Source: Anastatus disparis
Lineage: Eukaryota; Arthropoda; Insecta; Hymenoptera; Eupelmidae
Length of the DNA: 64,000 nucleotides
Direction: 5' to 3'
Assembly: GCA_017163975.1 (NCBI GenBank)
Contig: JAFFSR010000218.1
Location: 5,087,501-5,151,500 of the forward strand
The position numbers and the translations under genes were made by a program. This document shows, piece after piece, positions 43,772 through 60,707 of the stretch (within the stretch, counting starts at the first letter, position 1; each line of letters begins with the position of its first letter). A model generated the notes under the pieces. The model was not told where the DNA came from, made no database searches, and saw only the letters and a list, made by a program, of their open reading frames with translations.

Positions 43772-45906
43772 TTAAAATAGTCTTTTTTCATAAGAAAACA
43801 AACTATGAACATTGCCCTCTTGTTGAGCAGAATGTGTTCTCCTTTCAAACCTTAACTCTCCATTATACATCATATTTCTTAAATCAGAAAGAGATTTCGC
43901 TCCAATGTCTTGACAACCATGTTTTATTCCACATTGTAAATACGGAAGAAATTTTAAAACAGTACCCTTGTCAACAATCGATCCACTTACACCCTGTGCT
44001 ACTTTTAGCTTATCCGTCCGATTATGAAAGTACCTATCCATTGCTGAACCACTTGCATCTTTTCTATCCATGGCTTCTATTGAGCCCATACCTCTGTATC
44101 TTTTAAGTCTGACTCCATCGCTAAAAAGTACTCTCCTGGTGCTTCAGAAGTTCCGGCTAACAATGAGCCCATCATAACTGTACTTGCTCCTATGCTTAAG
44201 CCCTTGGTAACATGGCCGATCGACTGTATTCCTCCATCAGCAATAATAGGAACTCCAAATTTTCGAGCGTATTGAGAAACCTTATAAACAGCAGTGGCTT
44301 GTGATCTGCCTACGGCCATCACTTCTTGAGTAATACAAATAGAACCTGAACCCATTCCTACCCTTAAGCCATCAGCACCAGCTTCAATAAGATTTTTAGC
44401 TTGTTTAACCGTAACTACATTTCCGGCTATTACTTGGAGTTCCGGATATTCTGATTTTATATGTTTAATCATCGCAATCTGATATTTGGAATTGCCTTGT
44501 GATGAATCCAACACAACTACATCAACACCAGTCATTGCTAATAATTCTAATCTAATTTTATCTTCATGACGAGTTCCTATAGCTGCACCAACTAACAATT
44601 GTTTATTTTCATCTTTACTGGCGTTTGGATAAGTGCGATTTTTTTTTAAATCGGTTCTAGCCATTAATGCTACCAATTCTCTTTTATTGTTGATGATAGG
44701 CAGTTTTCCTTTTTTAGATTTTTCTAAAATAGCATTAGCTTCTTGTAAGCTTACACCATGTAGAGCAGTTACCAAGTTTTCAAATTTTGTCATAATTGAT
44801 TCTAATTTAGTATTTTTCTGAGCGTCTGTATCTTCTAAGAAGTCTATGTCTCTTGACGTAACAATGCCCATTAGTCTACCACCTAATCTACCATTTTCTG
44901 TAATTGGCACTCCAGAAAAGCCATAATGAAGTTTGACATCTAAAACATCTCTCACTGTGTGGTTTGGTGAAAAACGATAGGATCTCGAATAAATCCATGT
45001 TCGTAATTTTTTACCTAAAAAATTTTACATATATTTAGATATGTAAACAACATTTTATTAAAATGTATACATTTTATTTCATGTATGCATACTTTAAATA
45101 ATAATTTTTTAGTAACTACTGTCTTGTTTAATTAATACTAAACATATATCAATTTTTCATTTAATTTACAATTATTCTACAAATTTGTTTATCTAATTAA
45201 ATTTTTTTATATATAAAGATAAAAATTATGTATTTGAAATTTCAAATTAAAATCATATCATAAAACAGGGCAAAGTGAGTATTTTTCATGCATAATTTTA
45301 TAAGTTATTATATACTTTTATGTAATATATAATAATTTTTTGAACTTTTGTCAATAATTTACAAAAATTATTGTTAAACATTAATGAAAGTATATGAAAA
45401 AATTATAAAATCATATATGAAAAAAATGCCTACCTTAGACTTTAGCGCCCACTTTTTCCCGTTTTACGGTAATATTATGTTTATCTACTTTAAATAATAA
45501 ACTAAATACAAGTACATTGGTTAAAAATGATAAAAAATTAATTACCTTGTAAACTTCATCAGCTTGATGTTCAGGGGTGCAATTATGATGTATAATGCCG
45601 ATGCTCTCCACAAAGGGCCATAGCAATAGCCATATCAGATTCTGTAACAGTATCCATAGGGGAGGACACAAATGGTGCTTTGAGGGTGATTTTTTTCGTC
45701 AGCGGAGAATGAAGATCTACCTCGTCAGCTGTAAAGTCAATGTAACCCGGAAGAATAATAAAATCATTGTAAGTTAAACCGTCACCGTTATTGAATAACT
45801 CAGCTGCCGTAAGACCATCATCTTCTTGAAAGTCTGGTATCTTTCCATTTTCGTTTTTTGAAAGATGGCCTGCCATTGGGTATCTATAATACTTAATCAT
45901 TGACAT
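43772..45906 (-). CDS. IMP dehydrogenase, tandem copy 2 (frameshifted)
   Basis: Same gene as copy 1. Exon 1 (45547-45906) has a one-base insertion near 45603 (GCTCTCC versus GCCTCC), so the frame ends in HRHYTS. Exon 2 starts correctly (six A, giving VKNYEHGF) but has lost a base near 44970 (five A in plus-strand GTGAAAAACG). It shares the five-T shift before the flap region. Catalytic GSGSICIT is intact in sequence. Confidence 0.85.
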
Positions 45907-46747
45907 TCTAACTGAAACACTCTTGAAATATTTTGTAAGTTTATAATAAACTTTTTTTGAAAAAAAATGTTTTCTATTTACTTTACTCCGATTTTAACTA
46001 ATTATACGTGGAATGTAAAAGTCACAAAGTAAAATTTTATAATAAAGTTGCTAAAAGCTTAGAGTAAACTAGTTACTTGATGTTGCCTGAAGTGAATTCA
46101 GAAACAGAATGATGAATTAGACTTGAACTCGAAAATTTATATGAAAATATGCAGGTATATTTTCAGTATTTCTAAATCTTTTTTTTTCTTCATTTATTCA
46201 ATAGATAATCCGTATAATATGGATATCAAATAATTTCGCCACTCCCCTATTTTATACCATGATTTCTATATTTTAAGGGTTAATCCCCTAATAAAAGTTA
46301 ATAGAGGATTATTACAGGTAAAATTTTTCGTTTAATACAATTATCTTATTTATTTTAGTATTGTCTTCAATCTAGTAAGAATGAATTGTGCATAAATTTT
46401 ATAATTATATAAAAATTATTTATATCTTTTTGATTTCACTGATATATATTTTTTGATTGCTTATTATCAATAAAACTAAAATAAGATACATGCTTAAACT
46501 TATAAATATGTTACTGTACATAATTTTAGAAAATTTTGATGCTAATCTTTATTTACACATCCATAAAATATTTACATAAAACTAACCAAATTCTTGCCTA
46601 AGTTCTCAAATAATTATTTAAGGTTTTCATCGTTAATTAATTTTTGGGATTATTATTCAGATGATTCAGATCTTATAATTTAATCTTTGGAATTGAAAAT
46701 TAAAAGATAAATTTTCAAGTTGGATGTTAATAAGCTACTATAATTTT

Positions 46748-46896
46748 CAAAATTGTAGAGAATATATGGATGTTTTTGGTTTTTTATTTTTGCAGATGGA
46801 TAAGCATCAGCAACAGTTGATGTTGCAAAGTGATGCCTTTTGTGTATTAGTTTTTATTTTGAACTCACCTTGGCACAATTTTTTTATCGAGATAGT
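46748..46896 (+). pseudogene. Gene X fragment (unit 2)
   Basis: Open through the whole fragment (about 50 codons) with the SDAFCVL and IEIV variants, but without start or end of the gene. Confidence 0.85.
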
Positions 46897-47070
46897 ACCC
46901 TACTGAAAAAAATCTTGTGGTAACCACATGACATACTATATGGTTTTCACATGGTTACCACATGATTACCACATGTTTACCACATGGTTACCACATATTA
47001 TTTTGACGGGGTGATCATGTGGTAACCATGTGGTAACCATGTGGTGACCATGTGAAAACCATGTGAGTAA
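46897..47070. mobile_element. CACATG-rich foldback element (unit 2)
   Basis: Start reads CCCTACTG, one C fewer than the other copies. Confidence 0.7.
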
Positions 47071-47304
47071 GAAAAAAATATTAAAAAAAAATATGCAAAA
47101 TTTATTATTTTACGTAATAAATACTCACCTGCTGTCAAAATCAGCAAACTAAAGAAAATTTTTATGAAAATATAAATATTATTGATTATTATATAATTAA
47201 ATTTATTATAAATATTTTTATATAATTAAATTTATTATAAATATTTTTATATAATTAAATTTATTTGCGTTTTTCATTGCAACCAGAAAAACATCTCTGT
47301 TCAT

Positions 47305-47652
47305 TGAATAGAATAGAACGAGAAAGCAGGCCGAATGATCGTCGTTTTAGACAAAATTAAACTGTTTAGAAGTTTAAAGTCTTTTTTTTTAGTTGTTCGC
47401 TTGCCATAAGAAAGTCAATAGGTAGAAAGCGGAGCATCCCCCTAACGGTTAATCACCAGTACTATTATATACATGTGTATATTCATATTCAATAACTAAC
47501 CACTAGGGGGCTACCACTCTTTTTATGTATTGACTTTCTTATGGCAAGCGAACGCGCACGAAAAGAATAAAAGACTTTAGAGCTTATAAACAGTTTAATT
47601 TTGTCTAAAACGACGATCATTCGGCCTGCTTTCTCACGTTCTATTCTATTCA
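47305..47652. repeat. Long hairpin (unit 2), left arm damaged
   Basis: The left arm reads TCTTTTTTTTTAGTTGTTCGC where the right arm predicts a GTGCGCGTTCGC context; the right arm is intact. Confidence 0.8.
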
Positions 47653-47891
47653 GTGTTCTCTTTCTAATTTCTTTTCAGTGTTCTATTTTCTAATACTCTT
47701 GAAAAACGAAAAGTTTCTGCGAAGGCATGTTTTTGCCAATTTTATTTTCAATATCTTTAAGGCTTTTGTTTATAGTTTAATTTGCAATTGTAAAATATTA
47801 ATGTACATGGCATAAATCAAATAAAACTTTTCTAAAAAAAATATAAATAGTAATTTCTATATAAAATAAAATATTTCCTACTTCTAAATAT

Positions 47892-48428
47892 GATCCAGTG
47901 AAATTTCACTGAATTCAAGTGAAGATGGCTTTACTGGGGTTCAGTGAAATTTGACTGAATGGAATAGTGAAATATTCACACTGAAAGAACTTTTCGTATG
48001 CTGTATGCCAAAGCGTGAGGGCGCAGTATACTACAAGTTTACGGGAGACAGAAAAACAAATGTTGGCGTTTTAAAAGCCAACCGATATCAGCCAGCCGTG
48101 CGCGCGCAACTCATAAGTAACTTTTGGCATTCAAAACGCCAACATATGTATTACTGTTCGCCGCTGAGTATGAGCGGACTGTATACCTCCCTCTTGGTTG
48201 GTAGTTCGCTAAGACATCTATCCGTGCACTGAAATATCCATATTTTCATTGAAATTCATTGAAATATCTTCTGATTATGAAGTGAAATTTCCTCGCTGAT
48301 TTCAAATAGTGGATATTTCACTGAAATTTCATTGAAATTTTAGCTGAGCTTTAAGTGCAGCGATTTTCACAGATCCATTCAGTGGGAGTCCACTGAATTA
48401 TCACGTGAAATTCACCACGTGAAATAGT
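47892..48428. mobile_element. CAGTGAAA MITE with insertion (unit 3)
   Basis: Insert at 47980-48226; same CAC flanks. Confidence 0.6.
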
Positions 48429-49927
48429 AATTTTTACAATAAAATTTTTCTATGTGTAACTTTTATCGTAATAATGATGCAAAGAATCAATAACGTTATT
48501 TACATTTTTTAATTTTAGTTATTAATCAATTTATGAAAATTAAAAGTCTCACGTTTGTCCATAATAGTTTCATAAACATTATTAATTTACATATTTTTTT
48601 TATTTTTTGTCGATCTCATTAATGTAAAAAAGAAATTATGTATACGTTTTAATCAAAGATACCATTTTAAATAAAAACATAGATTTATGAACTAATTCAT
48701 GAAATTTTGTTTTCAATGGTTTTTAAATTTCTCTATAGATTAAAAATTTTTGAGTGTATTATAAATTATCTTTGAAAAGAATCTTAAAAATAAATTAGAA
48801 TTGAGGCATTTTAAATAAACTTTCATTTTCAAATATTGTACAGTAAAAAGGTTGCTCGATTTTAATTAATAATTTTTTTAACATCTTTTATCTAACACAC
48901 TTTTAAGTGAATATTTTACTAAAAAGTAAAACTAAATAATTTGATTTTTCGTGTAGTATTTGCATAGACTTGAAAATAAAGAAAGTATTACAGTTTCTAA
49001 TTATCAAAACTTTCCTCTAGATATTGAATTATTAGGTAACATTTTATAAAAGATTTAAGAGAAAAAGTTCATAAATTTATTGTATGTTAAATTTGAATTT
49101 CTCATTTCCATAATTATCTATAAGACAAGAAAATATGCTTTTTATTAAATTTAATATATTTAATTTTCATCTATATTGTATATATAAGAATATTTTTTAT
49201 AAAAAGGATAATGAAATAAATTAACGAAAATGGTTATTTTAACTTGAATATATATATTTTATTTTATATATATAATTTGACAGATTGTTATCTGGGCCAC
49301 TAAAATATTTTTAAATCTAATTTTATACCAAATGACTTACAATTCATGCATAACTGGATAAGATCAACTGATTTAAATTATATGATCAATATATTTTTAA
49401 ATCCGCAACACATTCACTAAAGTTTTATATATTTTTACAATTAAAAATACATGGAACGCAGTTAGTCTAAAATGTTTAAATAAAAATGCATGTCAAATTA
49501 TAATACATAATACAAATTATACTAAGATGTAATTAATTATAGGATATAAAATATTACAAAATTCTATACTGTTCCCATGATTTATGTTACATTTTACAAT
49601 AAAGAATAGAACCTATTGTTTATGTATAAGTTTACAAAATTATATACGCAGAATATTTAGTGATAAAAACATTGACTTTCGTACTTTAATGTTACATGAT
49701 AAAATTTCAATATTTCATTATCGTCTTATTAAAATCATAATTTATTTTAGTTTTGAAATAAGGGATTTTTAAGACTGATAAACATTACAAAATTATGGTC
49801 ACTTAGGTGTCATAAAAAATTACTAAAACCTACGATAATTAGGAGTCAAGGTGTATTTTTTCTTGTACCTTATATATTGATTGCTACCAAGATAAAAACT
49901 ATTATTATGAAATTATGCATTAGATAC

Positions 49928-50393
49928 TAGGGGTATGCAAATAGCTCGAACTACGAGTAACTCGAACAAATTACTCGACTCGACGAGATCAAGTCGAGTC
50001 GAGTATTAACTCGAAATTTCCGAGTTACTTGAATGACTCGAGCAACTCGAACAACTAGATTATATTATTCTGTGGCAATTAGTTCTTTTTATACGAAAAA
50101 AATTATTTTTTCACTCTTTTGATCATTAACTTGCTGTGAGTTCTGTCTATCCGTCTACTCAGAAGGAATATTGGAATAACTTTTAAACTAACTTCAAGTC
50201 GAGTCGAGTATTAAACTCGAACTTTTCGAGTTACTCGAATCTACCGAATAACTCGAGCCATCCGAGTAACACGAATTACTCGAGTAATTCAATTTTTTCG
50301 AGTAGTTCGTATTTGTTCGATAACTCGACCCGAACTCGAAGAAAAAACTCGACTTGACTCGAAATCGACTATTCGAGTATTTGCACACTCCTA
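49928..50393. mobile_element. hAT-type MITE (unit 3)
   Basis: Same site and duplication; intact ends. Confidence 0.85.
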
Positions 50394-50585
50394 TTAGATA
50401 CGACATGTTTAATAATGTATCGGAATAACTTTGCTGCAATCGACGCATGTTATAAATAATGTACATGATTTATCTTTGTATAACTTAAGATCACCATGTT
50501 TTATAGTGCCAAGGTCAGTGGAACTTTTGAAATACAGCTTCTAGTTCGTTATAAAAATCGTTTAGTTGTTTAACTTGGTCAATTA

Positions 50586-52721
50586 TTAAAATAGTCTTTT
50601 TTCATAAGAAAACAAACTATGAACATTGCCCTCTTGTTGAGCAGAATGTGTTCTCCTTTCAAACCTTAACTCTCCATTATACATCATATTTCTTAAATCA
50701 GAAAGAGATTTCGCTCCAATGTCTTGACAACCATGTTTTATTCCACATTGTAAATACGGAAGAAATTTTAAAACAGTACCCTTGTCAACAATCGATCCAC
50801 TTACACCCTGTGCTACTTTTAGCTTATCCGTCCGATTATGAAAGTACCTATCCATTGCTGAACCACTTGCATCTTTTCTATCCATGGCTTCTATTGAGCC
50901 CATACCTCTGTATCTTTTAAGTCTGACTCCATCGCTAAAAAGTACTCTCCTGGTGCTTCAGAAGTTCCGGCTAACAATGAGCCCATCATAACTGTACTTG
51001 CTCCTATGCTTAAGCCCTTGGTAACATGGCCGATCGACTGTATTCCTCCATCAGCAATAATAGGAACTCCAAATTTTCGAGCGTATTGAGAAACCTTATA
51101 AACAGCAGTGGCTTGTGATCTGCCTACGGCCATCACTTCTTGAGTAATACAAATAGAACCTGAACCCATTCCTACCCTTAAGCCATCAGCACCAGCTTCA
51201 ATAAGATTTTTAGCTTGTTTAACTGTAACTACATTTCCGGCTATTACTTGGAGTTCCGGATATTCTGATTTTATATGTTTAATCATCGCAATCTGATATT
51301 TGGAATTGCCTTGTGATGAATCCAACACAACTACATCAACACCAGTCATTGCTAATAATTCTAATCTAATTTTATCTTCATGACGAGTTCCTATAGCTGC
51401 ACCAACTAACAATTGTTTATTTTCATCTTTACTGGCGTTTGGATAAGTGCGATTTTTTTTTAAATCGGTTCTAGCCATTAATGCTACCAATTCTCTTTTA
51501 TTGTTGATGATAGGCAGTTTTCCTTTTTTAGATTTTTCTAAAATAGCATTAGCTTCTTGTAAGCTTACACCATGTAGAGCAGTTACCAAGTTTTCAAATT
51601 TTGTCATAATTGATTCTAATTTAGTATTTTTCTGAGCGTCTGTATCTTCTAAGAAGTCTATGTCTCTTGACGTAACAATGCCCATTAGTCTACCACCTAA
51701 TCTACCATTTTCTGTAATTGGCACTCCAGAAAAGCCATAATGAAGTTTGACATCTAAAACATCTCTCACTGTGTGGTTTGGTGAAAAAACGATAGGATCT
51801 CGAATAAATCCATGTTCGTAATTTTTACCTAAAAAAATTTTACATATATTTAGATATGTAAACAACATTTTATTAAAATGTATACATTTTATTTCATGTA
51901 TGCATACTTTAAATAATAATTTTTTAGTAACTACTGTCTTGTTTAATTAATACTAAACATATATCAATTTTTCATTTAATTTACAATTATTCTACAAATT
52001 TGTTTATCTAATTAAATTTTTTTATATATAAAGATAAAAATTATGTATTTGAAATTTCAAATTAAAATCATATCATAAAACAGGGCAAAGTGAGTATTTT
52101 TCATGCATAATTTTATAAGTTATTATATACTTTTATGTAATATATAATAATTTTTTGAACTTTTGTCAATAATTTACAAAAAATTATTGTTAAACATTAA
52201 TGAAAGTATATGAAAAAATTATAAAATCATATATGAAAAAAATGCCTACCTTAGACTTTAGCGCCCACTTTTTCCCGTTTTACGGTAATATTATGTTTAT
52301 CTACTTTAAATAATAAACTAAATACAAGTACATTGGTTAAAAATGATAAAAAATTAATTACCTTGTAAACTTCATCAGCTTGATGTTCAGGGGTGCAATT
52401 ATGATGTATAATGCCGATGCCTCCACAAAGGGCCATAGCAATAGCCATATCAGATTCTGTAACAGTATCCATAGGGGAGGACACAAATGGTGCTTTGAGG
52501 GTGATTTTTTTCGTCAGCGGAGAATGAAGATCTACCTCGTCAGCTGTAAAGTCAATGTAACCCGGAAGAATAATAAAATCATTGTAAGTTAAACCGTCAC
52601 CGTTATTGAATAACTCAGCTGCCGTAAGACCATCATCTTCTTGAAAGTCTGGTATCTTTCCATTTTCGTTTTTTGAAAGATGGCCTGCCATTGGGTATCT
52701 ATAATACTTAATCATTGACAT
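50586..52721 (-). CDS. IMP dehydrogenase, tandem copy 3 (frameshifted)
   Basis: Exon 1 (52362-52721) is intact. The exon 2 start has five A as in copy 1, so the frame runs open into the intron (…[11 protein letters not shown]) instead of joining exon 1. The shared shift before [11 protein letters not shown] is present. One silent change (ACT for ACC in TVKQ) distinguishes it from the other copies. Confidence 0.88.
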
Positions 52722-53566
52722 TCTAACTGAAACACTCTTGAAATATTTTGTAAGTTTATAATAAACTTTTTTTGAAAAAAAAATGTTTTCTATTTACTTT
52801 ACTCCGATTTTAACTAATTATACGTGGAATGTAAAAGTCACAAAGTAAAATTTTATAATAAAGTTGCTAAAAGCTTAGAGTAAACTAGTTACTTGATGTT
52901 GCCTGAAGTGAATTCAGAAACAGAATGATGAATTAGACTTGAACTCGAAAATTTATATGAAAATATGCAGGTATATTTTCAGTATTTCTAAATCTTTTTT
53001 TTTCTCTTCATTTATTCAATAGATAATCCGTATAATATGGATATCAAATAATTTCGCCACTCCCCTATTTTATACCATGATTTCTATATTTTAAGGGTTA
53101 ATCCCCTAATAAAAGTTAATAGAGGATTATTACAGGTAAAATTTTTCGTTTAATACAATTATCTTATTTATTTTAGTATTGTCTTCAATCTAGTAAGAAT
53201 GAATTGTGCATAAATTTTATAATTATATAAAAAATTATTTATATCTTTTTGATTTCACTGATATATATTTTTTGATTGCTTATTATCAATAAAACTAAAA
53301 TAAGATACATGCTTAAACTTATAAATATGTTACTGTACATAATTTTAGAAAATTTTGATGCTAATCTTTATTTACACATCCATAAAATATTTACATAAAA
53401 CTAACCAAATTCTTGCCTAAGTTCTCAAATAATTATTTAAGGTTTTCATCGTTAATTAATTTTTGGGATTATTATTCAGATGATTCAGATCTTATAATTT
53501 AACTTTGGAATTGAAAATTAAAAGATAAATTTTCAAGTTGGATGTTAATAAGCTACTATAATTTTC

Positions 53567-53715
53567 AAAATTGTAGAGAATATATGGATGTTTTTGGTTT
53601 TTTATTTTTGCAGATGGATAAGCATCAGCAACAGTTGATGTTGCAAAGTGATGCCTTTTGTGTATTAGTTTTTATTTTGAACTCACCTTGGCACAATTTT
53701 TTTATCGAGATAGTA
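53567..53715 (+). pseudogene. Gene X fragment (unit 3)
   Basis: As in unit 2; the frame runs on into the CACATG element. Confidence 0.85.
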
Positions 53716-53886
53716 CCCCTACTGAAAAAAATCTTGTGGTAACCACATGACATACTATATGGTTTTCACATGGTTACCACATGATTACCACATGTTTACC
53801 ACATGGTTACCACATATTATTTTGACGGGGTGATCATGTGGTAACCATGTGGTAACCATGTGGTGACCATGTGAAACCATGTGAGT
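53716..53886. mobile_element. CACATG-rich foldback element (unit 3)
   Basis: One A lost in GTGAAACCATG near the right end. Confidence 0.7.
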
Positions 53887-54119
53887 AAGAAAAAATATTA
53901 AAAAAAATATGCAAAATTTATTATTTTACGTAATAAATACTCACCTGCTGTCAAAATCAGCAAACTAAAGAAAATTTTTATGAAAATATAAATATTATTG
54001 ATTATTATATAATTAAATTTATTATAAATATTTTTATATAATTAAATTTATTATAAATATTTTTATATAATTAAATTTATTTGCGTTTTCATTGCAACCA
54101 GAAAAACATCTCTGTTCAT

Positions 54120-54470
54120 TGAATAGAATAGAACGTGAGAAAGCAGGCCGAATGATCGTCGTTTTAGACAAAATTAAACTGTTTATAAGCTCTAAAGTCT
54201 TTTATTCTTTTTCGCTTCGCTTTTCAAGAAAGTCAATAGGTAGAAAGCGGAGCATCCCCCTAACGGTTAATCACCAGTACTATTATATACATGTGTATAT
54301 TCATATTCAATAACTAACCACTAGGGGGCTACCACTCTTTTTATGTATTGACTTTCTTATGGCAAGCGAACGCGCACGAAAAGAATAAAAGACTTTAGAG
54401 CTTATAAACAGTTTAATTTTGTCTAAAACGACGATCATTCGGCCTGCTTTCTCACGTTCTATTCTATTCA
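54120..54470. repeat. Long hairpin (unit 3), left arm damaged
   Basis: Left arm altered at about 54205-54230 (TTTTTCGCTTCGCTTTTCAAG); right arm intact. Confidence 0.8.
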
Positions 54471-54712
54471 GTGTTCTCTTTTCTAATTTCTTTTCAGTGT
54501 TCTATTTTCTAATACTCTTGAAAAACGAAAAGTTTCTATGAAGGCATGTTTTTGCCAATTTTATTTTCAATATCTTTAAGGCTTTTGTTTATAGTTTAAT
54601 TTGCAATTGTAAAATATTAATGTACATGGCATAAATCAAATAAAACTTTTCTAAAAAAAATATAAATAGTAATTTCTATATAAAATAAAATATTTCCTAC
54701 TCTCTAAATATG

Positions 54713-55249
54713 ATCCAGTGAAATTTCACTGAATTCAAGTGAAGATGGCTTTACTGGGGTTCAGTGAAATTTGACTGAATGGAATAGTGAAATATTCACA
54801 CTGAAAGAACTTTTCGTATGCTGTATGCCAAAGCGTGAGGGCGCAGTATACTACAAGTTTACGGGAGACAGAAAAACAAATGTTGGCGTTTTAAAAGCCA
54901 ACCGATATCAGCCAGCCGTGCGCGCGCAACTCATAAGTAACTTTTGGCATTCAAAACGCCAACATATGTATTACTGTTCGCCGCTGAGTATGAGCGGACT
55001 GTATACCTCCCCTCTTGGTTGGCAGTTCGCTAAGACATCTATCCGTGCACTGAAATATCCATATTTTCATTGAAATTCATTGAAATATCTTCTGATTATG
55101 AAGTGAAATTTCCTCGCTGATTTCAAATAGTGGATATTTCACTGAAATTTCATTGAAATTTTAGCTGAGCTTTAAGTGCAGCGATTTTCACAGATCCATT
55201 CAGTGGGAGTCCACTGAATTATCACGTGAAATTCACCACGTGAAATAGT
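54713..55249. mobile_element. CAGTGAAA MITE with insertion (unit 4)
   Basis: Insert at 54800-55047, one base longer than in units 2 and 3 (CTCCCCTC versus CTCCCTC), with a TTGGCAG variant shared with unit 5. Confidence 0.6.
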
Positions 55250-56748
55250 AATTTTTACAATAAAATTTTTCTATGTGTAACTTTTATCGTAATAATGATG
55301 CAAAGAATCAATAACGTTATTTAATTTTTTAATTTTAGTTATTAATCAATTTATGAAAATTAAAAGTCTCACGTTTGTCCATAATAGTTTCATAAACATT
55401 ATTAATTTACATATTTTTTTTATTTTTTGTCGATCTCATTAATGTAAAAAAGAAATTATGTATACGTTTTAATCAAAGATACCATTTTAAATAAAAACAT
55501 AGATTTATGAACTAATTCATGAAATTTTGTTTTCAATGGTTTTTAAATTTCTCTATAGATTAAAAATTTTTGAGCGTATTATAAATTATCTTTGAAAAGA
55601 ATCTTAAAAATAAATTAGAATTGAGGCATTTTAAATAAACTTTCATTTTCAAATATTGTACAGTAAAAAGGTTGCTCGATTTTAATTAATAATTTTTTTA
55701 ACATCTTTTATCTAACACACTTTTAAGTGAATATTTTACTAAAAAGTAAAACTAAATAATTTGATTTTTCGTGTAGTATTTGCATAGACTTGAAAATAAA
55801 GAAAGTATTACAGTTTCTAATTATCAAAACTTTCCTCTAGATATTGAATTATTAGGTAACATTTTATAAAAGATTTAAGAGAAAAAGTTCATAAATTTAT
55901 TGTATGTTAAATTTGAATTTCTCATTTCCATAATTATCTATAAGACAAGAAAATATGCTTTTTATTAAATTTAATATATTTAATTTTCATCTATATTGTA
56001 TATATAAGAATATTTTTTATAAAAAGGATAATGAAATAAATTAACGAAAATGGTTATTTTAACTTGAATATATATATTTTATTTTATATATATAATTTGA
56101 CAGATTGTTATCTGGGCCACTAAAATATTTTTAAATCTAATTTTATACCAAATGACTTACAATTCATGCATAACTGGATAAGATCAACTGATTTAAATTA
56201 TATGATCAATATATTTTTAAATCCGCAACACATTCACCAAAGTTTTATATATTTTTACAATTAAAAATACATGGAACGCAGTTAGTCTAAAATGTTTAAA
56301 TAAAAATGCATGTCAAATTATAATACATAATACAAATTATACTAAGATGTAATTAATTATAGGATATAAAATATTACAAAATTCTATACTGTTCCCATGA
56401 TTTATGTTACATTTTACAATAAAGAATAGAACCTATTGTTTATGTATAAGTTTACAAAATTATATACGCAGAATATTTAGTGATAAAAAACATTGACTTT
56501 CGTACTTTAATGTTACATGATAAAATTTCAATATTTCATTATCGTCTTATTAAAATCATAATTTATTTTAGTTTTGAAATAAGGGATTTTTAAGACTGAT
56601 AAACATTACAAAATTATGGTCACTTAGGTGTCATAAAAAATTACTAAAACCTACGATAATTAGGAGTCAAGGTGTATTTTTTCTTGTACCTTATATATTG
56701 ATTGCTACCAAGATAAAAACTATTATTATGAAATTATGCATTAGATAC

Positions 56749-57214
56749 TAGGGGTATGCAAATAGCTCGAACTACGAGTAACTCGAACAAATTACTCGAC
56801 TCGACGAGATCAAGTCGAGTCGAGTATTAACTCGAAATTTCCGAGTTACTTGAATGACTCGAGCAACTCGAACAACTAGATTATATTATTCTGTGGCAAT
56901 TAGTTCTTTTTATACGAAAAAAATTATTTTTTCACTCTTTTGATCATTAACTTGCTGTGAGTTCTGTCTATCCGTCTACTCAGAAGGAATATTGGAATAA
57001 CTTTTAAACTAACTTCAAGTCGAGTCGAGTATTAAACTCGAACTTTTCGAGTTACTCGAATCTACCGAATAACTCGAGCCATCCGAGTAACACGAATTAC
57101 TCGAGTAATTCAATTTTTTCGAGTAGTTCGTATTTGTTCGATAACTCGACCCGAACTCGAAGAAAAAACTCGACTTGACTCGAAATCGACTATTCGAGTA
57201 TTTGCACACTCCTA
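56749..57214. mobile_element. hAT-type MITE (unit 4)
   Basis: Same site and duplication; intact ends. Confidence 0.85.
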
Positions 57215-57406
57215 TTAGATACGACATGTTTAATAATGTATCGGAATAACTTTGCTGCAATCGACGCATGTTATAAATAATGTACATGATTTATCTTTGT
57301 ATAACTTAAGATCACCATGTTTTATAGTGCCAAGGTCAGTGGAACTTTTGAAATACAGCTTCTAGTTCGTTATAAAAATCGTTTAGTTGTTTAACTTGGT
57401 CAATTA

Positions 57407-59540
<2,134 letters not shown>

Positions 59541-60384
59541 TCTAACTGAAACACTCTTGAAATATTTTGTAAGTTTATAATAAACTTTTTTTGAAAAAAA
59601 AATGTTTTCTATTTACTTTACTCCGATTTTAACTAATTATACGTGGAATGTAAAAGTCACAAAGTAAAATTTTATAATAAAGTTGCTAAAAGCTTAGAGT
59701 AAACTAGTTACTTGATGTTGCCTGAAGTGAATTCAGAAACAGAATGATGAATTAGACTTGAACTCGAAAATTTATATGAAAATATGCAGGTATATTTTCA
59801 GTATTTCTAAATCTTTTTTTTCTCTTCATTTATTCAATAGATAATCCGTATAATATGGATATCAAATAATTTCGCCACTCCCCTATTTTATACCATGATT
59901 TCTATATTTTAAGGGTTAATCCCCTAATAAAAGTTAATAGAGGATTATTACAGGTAAAATTTTTCGTTTAATACAATTATCTTATTTATTTTAGTATTGT
60001 CTTCAATCTAGTAAGAATGAATTGTGCATAAATTTTATAATTATATAAAAAATTATTTATATCTTTTTGATTTCACTGATATATATTTTTTGATTGCTTA
60101 TTATCAATAAAACTAAAATAAGATACATGCTTAAACTTATAAATATGTTACTGTACATAATTTTAGAAAATTTTGATGCTAATCTTTATTTACACATCCA
60201 TAAAATATTTACATAAAACTAACCAAATTCTTGCCTAAGTTCTCAAATAATTATTTAAGGTTTTCATCGTTAATTAATTTTTGGGATTATTATTCAGATG
60301 ATTCAGATCTTATAATTTAACTTTGGAATTGAAAATTAAAAGATAAATTTTCAAGTTGGATGTTAATAAGCTACTATAATTTTC

Positions 60385-60533
60385 AAAATTGTAGAGAATA
60401 TATGGATGTTTTTGGTTTTTTATTTTTGCAGATGGATAAGCATCAGCAACAGTTGATGTTGCAAAGTGATGCCTTTTGTGTATTAGTTTTTATTTTGAAC
60501 TCACCTTGGCACAATTTTTTTATCGAGATAGTA
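60385..60533 (+). pseudogene. Gene X fragment (unit 4)
   Basis: As in unit 3. Confidence 0.85.
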
Positions 60534-60707
60534 CCCCTACTGAAAAAAATCTTGTGGTAACCACATGACATACTATATGGTTTTCACATGGTTACCACAT
60601 GATTACCACATGTTTACCACATGGTTACCACATATTATTTTGACGGGGTGATCATGTGGTAACCATGTGGTAACCATGTGGTGACCATGTGAAAACCATG
60701 TGAGTAA
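60534..60707. mobile_element. CACATG-rich foldback element (unit 4)
   Basis: Like unit 1, with one extra A after CTACTG. Confidence 0.7.

Larger units (their letters stand above)
40931..47747. repeat. Tandem unit 2 (6817 bp)
   Basis: Near-identical to units 3 and 4; differences are chiefly single-base indels in homopolymers, and damage to the left arm of the long hairpin at its right end. Confidence 0.9.
47748..54566. repeat. Tandem unit 3 (6819 bp)
   Basis: Same content and order as unit 2. Private changes include a hairpin left arm altered around 54205-54230. Confidence 0.9.

Noticed and set aside
36554..57287. Ser/Tyr/Asn-rich minus frames of 64-90 codons downstream of IMPDH
   Set aside because: Produced by ACTCGAGT-like repeats of the hAT MITE; the frame is not kept in unit 2.
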